Positions 6,464-11,028 of a stretch of DNA of 11,028 nucleotides are shown here, in pieces. Numbering within the stretch: position 1 is the first letter of the stretch; each line of letters opens with the position of its first letter. Under the pieces are notes generated by a model, which saw only the letters and a list, made by a program, of their open reading frames with translations, searched no databases and was not told the origin of the DNA. Source of the DNA: CALVGQ01 sp964369385. Lineage in GTDB: Bacteria; Bacillota_I; Bacilli_A; Erysipelotrichales; Erysipelotrichaceae. The DNA lies in assembly GCA_964369385.1 (NCBI GenBank), contig CAYJEY010000034.1, positions 1 through 11,028 of the forward strand, given 5' to 3'. The position numbers were made by a program, and so were the translations under genes.

Positions 6464-6477
6464 AGTTGATAATTAAT
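6464..6477 (+). repeat. Promoter-region direct repeat, copy 1
   Basis: AGTTGATAATTAAT recurs at 6528-6541 with one mismatch, 64 bp downstream. Each copy contains a TTGATA -35 hexamer, so the repeat marks a duplicated promoter unit. Confidence 0.7.
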
Positions 6478-6494
6478 ACTTATTGATATAAAAT
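6466..6494 (+). promoter_or_regulatory. Distal tandem promoter of the PerR-like operon
   Basis: TTGATA (6466-6471), 17 bp, then TAAAAT (6489-6494). Its -10 region is embedded in the inverted repeat TGATAT-AAA-ATATCA (6484-6498), which could be an operator. This 15-bp palindrome only loosely resembles the 7-1-7 PerR box. Confidence 0.55.
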
Positions 6495-6527
6495 ATCATT
6501 AAAGATAGGTTATTGAGAAATAATATC

Positions 6528-6541
6528 AGTTGATAGTTAAT
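6528..6541 (+). repeat. Promoter-region direct repeat, copy 2
   Basis: AGTTGATAGTTAAT, the second copy of the 14-bp unit at 6464-6477 (13 of 14 identical). It contains the -35 hexamer of the proximal promoter. Confidence 0.7.
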
Positions 6542-6558
6542 CTTGATTAAGATATAAT
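6530..6558 (+). promoter_or_regulatory. Proximal promoter of the PerR-like operon with spacer palindrome
   Basis: TTGATA (6530-6535), exactly 17 bp, then TATAAT (6553-6558). Between the boxes lies the palindrome TTAATC-TT-GATTAA (6537-6550), overlapped by ATCTT-GATT-AAGAT (6540-6553). Such placement suits a repressor site and would fit autoregulation by the Fur-family protein encoded next. Transcription would start near 6565, which rules out the in-frame ATG at 6563 as the start. Confidence 0.78.
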
Positions 6559-6583
6559 ACTGATGAAATTAGAGGTATTGCTT

Positions 6584-6964
6584 ATGAAAAGAAACACAAT
6601 TCAAAAAACGTTAATTCTTGATATGGTTAAATCAATGAAGGGGCATGTAAGTGCAGATGAAGTTTATGAAGAACTTGTTCAACATCACCCGACGATTAGT
6701 AGAGCTACAGTATATCGACAGTTAAATCAATTAGCGCAAGACCAAGAAATTGGAAGAGTATCGATGTTAAGTGGAGCTGATCGCTTTGATTATATCAATA
6801 AAAAACACTACCATTTTAAATGCACGAAGTGTAATGAAGTGTTTGATATTGAATTAGACTATATGGATGATTTAGAAAATCAAGTAAAGAACAAACAAGT
6901 ATTCGAATTTAGTGGTCATGATATTATGTTCAAAGGAATCTGTCAAAAATGTAAAAATACATAG
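6584..6964 (+). CDS. PerR-like Fur-family transcriptional regulator
   Basis: 126 aa. A winged-helix domain (about 5-65, recognition helix near 'ISRATVYRQL') is followed by a metal-binding dimerisation domain. Two CxxC pairs (CTKC and, near the end, CQKC) form the structural zinc site. By alignment from memory with Bacillus PerR, all five regulatory-metal ligands are kept: His in 'KGHVSADEVY', Asp in 'RFDY', both His in 'KHYHFKC', and Asp in 'VFDIE'. Asp in 'RFD', rather than Glu, points to a PerR-type peroxide sensor rather than Fur or Zur, though this is inference. It is shorter than B. subtilis PerR at the N-terminus. The start at 6584 follows AGAGG (6571-6575) at 8 nt. It is co-transcribed with the QueD-like gene 14 bp downstream and may repress its own tandem promoters. 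Confidence 0.88.
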   Translation: MKRNTIQKTLILDMVKSMKGHVSADEVYEELVQHHPTISRATVYRQLNQLAQDQEIGRVSMLSGADRFDYINKKHYHFKCTKCNEVFDIELDYMDDLENQVKNKQVFEFSGHDIMFKGICQKCKNT

Positions 6965-6978
6965 GAGGAGATTTTATT

Positions 6979-7542
6979 ATGAAAAGTACTACATCATTTG
7001 ATTTGCAATATGCACACCGTTTTTATGGTTTCCAAGGGGAAGCACAATATTTACACGGACATACCGGGATTTTAACTATTGAGGTTGAAGGTGATGTGAA
7101 TGCTGGTGTAAACATGGTGTATCCATGTAATGAGATAAAAAAGGTTGCTTGGGAAGTATTACAAAACTTTGATCATGCGTTAGTGTTGAGAGAAGATGAT
7201 CCATTATTACCAGCAATACTAGATGTTTATGAAAAACAAGGGATTAAAGATGGCCATCCAAATAACACAATGAAAGGTCCAGCTTTTGAGACTGCGTTAG
7301 CAAAAGCATATCCAGATTGTCGTTTAGTTGTAACAAAAGAAACAATGACAGTTGAAGGAATGATTAAGATTGTATATGATTTGTTGAAAGATAAAATGAA
7401 TATCTCTAAATTAATATTCACAAGTGGAGTAAATGGAGCATATGAAGAATATACAAAGGCAATTGATGGAAAATTATGTCCAATGTGTGGTGTTGAGCTA
7501 AATGAAGATGGGCAATGTCCAAAATGTAGTTATAAAAGATAA
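6979..7542 (+). CDS. QueD/PTPS-fold protein lacking the catalytic cysteine, with C-terminal zinc ribbon
   Basis: 187 aa. The tetrahydropterin synthase fold is recognisable: His13 in 'QYAHRF' and His26/His28 in 'LHGHTG' would bind zinc, and the Asp65-His66 pair in 'NFDHALVL' matches the catalytic Asp-His of QueD. The QueD signature CxxxHGH is broken because Ala22 replaces the nucleophilic Cys. The C-terminal strand reads 'LIFTSGVNGAYEE' where QueD has a substrate-binding Glu-Thr. A stretch of ~40 residues between the DH motif and 'TVEGM' is longer than in E. coli QueD. A rubredoxin-like zinc ribbon (CxxC at 167/170 and 180/183) ends the protein, which is not usual for QueD. AGGAGGAG (6963-6970) overlaps the regulator's stop codon. 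Inference: a PTPS-superfamily protein with changed chemistry or a metal-linked role, controlled with the PerR-like gene. It should not be called QueD without test. Confidence 0.8.
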   Translation: MKSTTSFDLQYAHRFYGFQGEAQYLHGHTGILTIEVEGDVNAGVNMVYPCNEIKKVAWEVLQNFDHALVLREDDPLLPAILDVYEKQGIKDGHPNNTMKGPAFETALAKAYPDCRLVVTKETMTVEGMIKIVYDLLKDKMNISKLIFTSGVNGAYEEYTKAIDGKLCPMCGVELNEDGQCPKCSYKR

Positions 7543-7594
7543 ATTGAAGTAAAGTATCTTAAGATTACTTTGTAAAATTAAATAAAATTATGAT

Positions 7595-7627
7595 AAACCA
7601 GGCTTAAATTTTTAGCTTGGTTTTTTT
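7595..7627 (+). terminator. Rho-independent terminator after the QueD-like gene
   Basis: A 10-bp stem (7595-7604 with 7614-7623, one G-U pair) has a 9-nt loop and a T tract through 7627. It ends the PerR-like/QueD-like operon. Confidence 0.9.
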
Positions 7628-7928
7628 ATACAGTAGTATATAATTGATAACTTTACGACTGATTCTAATCGTATTTATAAAGCACTGCTAACCATTAAAG
7701 TTCTTTTGGTAAGATAAAATGATAAATTTTTTATATCTATATTCTTGCGCACTTTAATTGTGGTTTATAATATGCCATGTGGGTAGATAGCTTTTGATAT
7801 TCATCCGATATTTCATTTTTGTATATAAGTATTTAAATCAAATAACAGGAAGCTAGGTATTTGTTGTACTATCTATTAGTACTTCATTTTAAAGGAATAA
7901 AAAGTTGTGGAAAATAAGTTTGAAAATA
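7628..7928. other. AT-rich intergenic stretch, no gene seen
   Basis: About 300 bp between the terminator and the esterase promoter. I found no frame with both a start and a ribosome binding site, and no recognisable riboswitch or repeat. A TTGCGC/TATAAT pair at 7745-7771 has only a 15-bp spacer and is a weak promoter candidate at best. Confidence 0.5.
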
Positions 7929-7937
7929 TGATATAGT
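7929..7937 (+). promoter_or_regulatory. Candidate extended -10 promoter of the esterase gene
   Basis: TGA-TATAGT (7929-7937) fits an extended -10 element; the -35 position holds no good match. Transcription would begin near 7944, leaving a leader of about 57 nt that includes an unused AGGAGG at 7955-7960. Confidence 0.45.
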
Positions 7938-8000
7938 GGATAGTAAATTTTAATAGGAGGGAATCTAAAATTTCATATATTAGATTAATGAGGGATTAAG

Positions 8001-9044
8001 ATGAAAAAAATTAAAAAGATGATTTTAATAATAGTAATATTAATTACTGTTCCCATCGTTTTTCTTACAGGTGCAGTCGTATACATTAATACTGCATATT
8101 CACATATCTATGATGATATACGGTTAATGGGAGTTATTTCTGATTTGTTTGTAAGATTTGATGATGAAGAGAGTTTAAAAAAACTTAGTGAAAATGCACC
8201 ATTCTTGGTGACAAAACTCAGTGATGAAGTTTCTTTAGAGGAAACTTTTATAGAAACAAAGGAAGGGAGTACACTACGTGTTTTAGTGATGAAACCAGAA
8301 AATCAAAGTGAAATCAAAAATGCAGTCATCTGGTTCCATGGAGGTGGGTATGCAATGAAAACACCGGAGGATGAACTTGGGTTAATGCAAAAATTTGTAG
8401 AACATAATGGTGCTGTAGTTATTTCTCCTGATTATACATTGTCAGTTGAAGCACCATATCCAGCTGCACTTAATGATGCCTATGCTACATTGTTGTGGGT
8501 GAGGGATAATGCTCAGCATTTAGGAATAGATGAGGAACAAATCTTTGTAGGAGGTGGTAGTGCAGGCGGTGGTCTTACTGCAGCATTGTCCCTTTATGCA
8601 AGAGATAAAGGGGAAGTGAACATTGCCTTTCAAATGCCATTGTATCCCATGATTGATCATAGGAGTATCCCAAATGCAGAGAGTGAGCACATGCTTGTGT
8701 GGGATTTAGAACGCAATGAAATAGCGTGGCAAGTATATCTTGGCGAACTATACGGCACGCAAGATGTTCCAGAATATGCTTCACCAAACATAGCTGAGGA
8801 CTTCTCAGGGTTACCACCAACTTATACTTTTGTCGGGACAGAAGATCCATTCTATGAGGATACAATTGAGTATGTGGAGCTGTTGAGGGATGCCAACGTG
8901 CTTGTAGAGTATGAAATAGTTGAAGGAGCGTATCACGGATTTGATGTAGTTGCATCAGAATCATACATTACAAAGCAAGCATGGGAAAACCTGTTTAAAA
9001 GTTATGATTATGCAGTAGAAAATTATCGAACTTTACAGCCATAA
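8001..9044 (+). CDS. Membrane-anchored alpha/beta hydrolase (HSL-type esterase)
   Basis: 347 aa. A basic start and one hydrophobic helix (about 7-29) look like an uncleaved signal anchor, so the catalytic domain should face the outside. The hormone-sensitive-lipase family motifs are all present: oxyanion-hole HGGG at 113-116, nucleophile Ser187 in 'GGGSAGGG', Asp282 in 'GTEDPFYED' and His312 in 'GAYHGFD'. The expected reaction is hydrolysis of short-chain carboxylic esters; the true substrate (cell-wall acetyl groups, dietary esters, others) cannot be told. The start is supported by GAGGG (7990-7994) 6 nt ahead and by the signal anchor. A stronger AGGAGG at 7955-7960 has no standard start codon at the right distance. 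The gene stands alone, with no clear terminator seen after it. Confidence 0.9.
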   Translation: MKKIKKMILIIVILITVPIVFLTGAVVYINTAYSHIYDDIRLMGVISDLFVRFDDEESLKKLSENAPFLVTKLSDEVSLEETFIETKEGSTLRVLVMKPENQSEIKNAVIWFHGGGYAMKTPEDELGLMQKFVEHNGAVVISPDYTLSVEAPYPAALNDAYATLLWVRDNAQHLGIDEEQIFVGGGSAGGGLTAALSLYARDKGEVNIAFQMPLYPMIDHRSIPNAESEHMLVWDLERNEIAWQVYLGELYGTQDVPEYASPNIAEDFSGLPPTYTFVGTEDPFYEDTIEYVELLRDANVLVEYEIVEGAYHGFDVVASESYITKQAWENLFKSYDYAVENYRTLQP

Positions 9045-9232
9045 AATAAAAGATGCAAACTTTATAGATAATAAATGAAAAACAAACAATATTACATTGA
9101 GCGAAGTGGTATTAATTCTGTGGACAACTATAAATGTGATGAATAGAATGCACATTGTTCATTATGGAGCTAGTAAGGAGAATCAGCGCAAAAAATAGAG
9201 TAGTTTTCTTTTAAGTTGAGTGCTCATTCTAG
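9045..9232. other. Intergenic stretch between esterase and lysS promoter
   Basis: AT-rich with no credible gene and no stem-plus-T-tract terminator that I can point to. Read-through from the esterase gene into the lysS leader is possible. Confidence 0.45.
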
Positions 9233-9260
9233 TTGACTTTATAGCATTAAATGTTATAAT
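9233..9260 (+). promoter_or_regulatory. Promoter of the lysS T-box transcript
   Basis: TTGACT (9233-9238), a 16-bp spacer and a perfect TATAAT (9255-9260). Transcription would start near 9267, giving a leader of about 248 nt. Confidence 0.82.
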
Positions 9261-9266
9261 TTGAAT

Positions 9267-9495
9267 GAAATTGCGATGAAGAGAAGAGTAAGTTAATTTA
9301 AGAGCAAAGAGAGCCTATGTTTGGTGTGAATGGGCGTTGAAAATTAATTGAAAAAAGACTTGGAGTAAAACGTATAATCTGCGATAAAGGTTTAGCTTTT
9401 ATGTAAGCTACTAAGATGATTGAAGTGATTTAATCATGAATTAGGGTGGTACCACGATGATAACTCTCGTCCCTTTGGATAGAGAGTTTTTATAT
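9267..9495 (+). promoter_or_regulatory. T-box leader (tRNA-Lys responsive) of lysS
   Basis: The T-box core AGGGTGGTACCACG stands at 9443-9456. The antiterminator pairs AGGG (9443-9446) with CCCT (9471-9474) and ACGA (9454-9457) with TCGT (9467-9470), leaving the 7-nt UGGUACC bulge that binds the tRNA acceptor end. In Stem I, AGTA (9287-9290) precedes AGTTAATTT (9291-9299), which pairs with AAATTAATT (9341-9349). GAAAAAA follows at once, so an AAA lysine specifier falls in 9351-9356. The distal AGAGAGCC and GGTGTGAATGGGC segments are typical of Stem I. Stem III is the TAGCTT/AAGCTA hairpin (9393-9410). Uncharged tRNA-Lys should favour antitermination and raise lysS expression. Confidence 0.93.
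9462..9495 (+). terminator. T-box terminator hairpin
   Basis: AACTCTC (9462-9468) pairs with GAGAGTT (9482-9488), followed by a T-rich run. The 5' arm overlaps the sequence used by the antiterminator, so the two folds exclude each other. Confidence 0.85.
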
Positions 9496-9514
9496 TTTTA
9501 TAGGAGGAAATAGT

Positions 9515-11002
9515 ATGGAAATCAAACGTTCTGAACAAGAATTAGTAAGAATTCAAAAAATGAATGAATTGAAAGAAAAAGGAATTGATCCTTTTGGGCA
9601 AGCATTCAAAAGAACACATTTAAGTGTGCAACTACACGAGCAATATGGACAAATGACAAAAGAAGAATTAGTTGAATTGAATGTTCAAGTAAGTGTTGCA
9701 GGTCGTATCATGACAAAACGTCGTATGGGGAAATTAGGGTTCTTCAATCTACAAGACCGTGATGGAAGAATTCAAATTGTTATCAACAAAGCTGTTGTGG
9801 GTGAGGAAGTATATGAAATTTTCAAATCAAGCGATATTGGTGATATTGTAGGAATTGATGGACACGTAGTTAAGACAGATAGTGGTGAACTATCTGTTAA
9901 AGTAGATACATTCACTCATTTAACAAAAGCTCTTCGACCACTTCCTGAAAAATTCCATGGATTAACAGATGTAGAAGAACGCTACCGTCGTCGTTATGTA
10001 GATTTGATTATGAATGATGAAAGTCGTAAAGTTGCAATGATGAGACCACGAATCATTCGTGCAATTCAAAACTTTTTAGATGGCATGGGACTTGTGGAGG
10101 TAGAAACACCGGTACTTCAACCAATTCTTGGTGGAGCAGCAGCTAGACCATTTGAAACTCATCACAATACATTAGATATGCCATTCTATTTACGTATTGC
10201 GACAGAATTACCGTTGAAACGTTTAATTGTAGGTGGTATGGAAGGTGTTTATGAAATTGGGCGTTTATTCAGAAATGAAGGAATGAGTCCACGTCATAAC
10301 CCAGAATTCACTACAGTTGAAGCATATGTTGCTTATAGTGATATGGAAGGAATGATGACATTAAATGAAAACCTTTTAGAATATGTTGCAACAACTGTGC
10401 TAGGTACAACTGATGTAACATGGGGAGAGAAAACAATCTCGCTAAAAGGACCGTTTAAACGTCTACATATGGTAGATGCGATTAAAGAGGCAGTAGGTGT
10501 TGATTTCTGGAATATTACAGATTTAGAAGAAGCGCTACAGCTTGCAAAAGATAATCATATTACAGTAGAAAAACATCAAAGAAGTATCGGGCATATTATT
10601 AACTTATTTTTTGAAGAGTTTGCAGAAAGTAAAATCGTGCAACCTACATTTGTGTATGGACATCCAATTGAAATTTCGCCACTTGCGAAGAAAAATCCAG
10701 AGGATGGTCGCTTCACTGATCGTTTTGAATTGTTTATTGATGGAAGAGAGTATTGTAATGCCTTCTCTGAATTGAATGATCCAATTGATCAAAGAGAACG
10801 TTTCATGGAACAAGTTAAAGAAAAAGATTTAGGTAATGATGAAGCGAATGAAATGGATGTAGATTTCGTAGAAGCATTAGAATATGGAATGCCACCAACA
10901 GGCGGTATGGGACTTGGAATTGATCGCTTAGTTATGTTACTAACAAATAGCGATACTATACGTGAAGTAATTCTATTCCCACATATGAAAAATAAACAAT
11001 AA
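9515..11002 (+). CDS. lysS: Lysyl-tRNA synthetase, class II
   Basis: 495 aa, the usual length for bacterial class II LysRS, and complete within the window. It charges tRNA-Lys with lysine using ATP in the cytoplasm. An N-terminal OB-fold anticodon-binding domain (about 55-145, with 'VAGRIMTKRRMGKLGFFNLQ') is followed by the catalytic core. Motif 2 includes 'RNEGMSPRHNPEFT' from Arg253, and motif 3 is 'GGMGLGIDRLVMLLT' from about residue 463. The 'ELPLKRLIVGGMEGVYEIGR' stretch is also characteristic. AGGAGG (9502-9507) lies 7 nt before the ATG. Expression is controlled by the T-box leader, whose AAA specifier matches the enzyme. Nothing unusual is seen in the protein itself. Confidence 0.98.
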   Translation: MEIKRSEQELVRIQKMNELKEKGIDPFGQAFKRTHLSVQLHEQYGQMTKEELVELNVQVSVAGRIMTKRRMGKLGFFNLQDRDGRIQIVINKAVVGEEVYEIFKSSDIGDIVGIDGHVVKTDSGELSVKVDTFTHLTKALRPLPEKFHGLTDVEERYRRRYVDLIMNDESRKVAMMRPRIIRAIQNFLDGMGLVEVETPVLQPILGGAAARPFETHHNTLDMPFYLRIATELPLKRLIVGGMEGVYEIGRLFRNEGMSPRHNPEFTTVEAYVAYSDMEGMMTLNENLLEYVATTVLGTTDVTWGEKTISLKGPFKRLHMVDAIKEAVGVDFWNITDLEEALQLAKDNHITVEKHQRSIGHIINLFFEEFAESKIVQPTFVYGHPIEISPLAKKNPEDGRFTDRFELFIDGREYCNAFSELNDPIDQRERFMEQVKEKDLGNDEANEMDVDFVEALEYGMPPTGGMGLGIDRLVMLLTNSDTIREVILFPHMKNKQ

Positions 11003-11028
11003 GTTAGACATTGTACTAACCCATTAAG

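Noticed and set aside
6563..6583. Upstream ATG for the PerR-like gene
   Set aside because: It falls at or before the predicted transcription start, and the ribosome binding site AGAGG lies downstream of it.
6979..7542. Calling this gene queD and joining it to the queuosine operon
   Set aside because: The catalytic Cys and the substrate Glu of QueD are absent, the gene is on the other strand under its own promoters, and no preQ1 aptamer precedes it.
8575..8964. 129-codon open frame antisense to the esterase gene
   Set aside because: It is a shadow of the well-supported hydrolase gene, with an implausible His/Leu/Gln-rich product and no ribosome binding site.
11003..11020. GTTAG/CTAAC hairpin after lysS as a terminator
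   Set aside because: Only 5 bp of stem are visible and no T tract follows before the window ends, so it cannot be supported here.

Overview
The window looks like a chromosomal segment of a low-GC member of the Bacillota (Firmicutes). The signs are AT-rich DNA, strong AGGAGG-type ribosome binding sites, a T-box leader, a preQ1-I riboswitch, a PerR-like regulator and Rho-independent terminators with clear T tracts. QueL-type queuine salvage is known from gut Bacillota such as Clostridioides difficile, so a host-associated relative is plausible. The sequence alone does not fix the genus.

Layout. (1) 33-3366, plus strand: three envelope genes that end at a terminator at 3379-3411. They encode a zinc-ribbon membrane protein with tandem extracytoplasmic domains, a lipoprotein, and a small DUF898-like membrane protein. 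The first two share a C-terminal domain whose DNA is about 92% identical. (2) 3692-5263, minus strand: a queuosine-precursor salvage operon. A sigma-A type promoter drives a leader with a preQ1-I aptamer and an attenuator hairpin, then a radical SAM protein resembling queuine lyase QueL, which overlaps a YhhQ-type transporter by 8 bp. (3) 5328-5804, plus: a small protein made of two peptidoglycan-binding repeats, ending at a 14-bp perfect bidirectional terminator shared with the convergent nicotinamidase gene (5845-6372, minus). (4) 6466-7542, plus: duplicated promoter units, a PerR-like Fur-family regulator and, 14 bp further on, a QueD/PTPS-fold protein that lacks the family's catalytic cysteine and carries an extra C-terminal zinc ribbon. 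A terminator follows. (5) 8001-9044, plus: a membrane-anchored esterase of the hormone-sensitive-lipase type. (6) 9233-11002, plus: class II lysyl-tRNA synthetase behind a lysine T-box leader.

Functional reading. The best-supported connected system is the queuosine module. YhhQ would import a 7-deazaguanine, the radical SAM enzyme would turn queuine into preQ1, and the preQ1 aptamer would shut the operon off when product accumulates. The least understood parts are the three-gene envelope cassette and the regulator/QueD-like pair. The QueD-like protein keeps the metal-binding histidines but has lost key catalytic positions, so its reaction is open. Names and functions are inferred from motifs read by eye; no database search was run.
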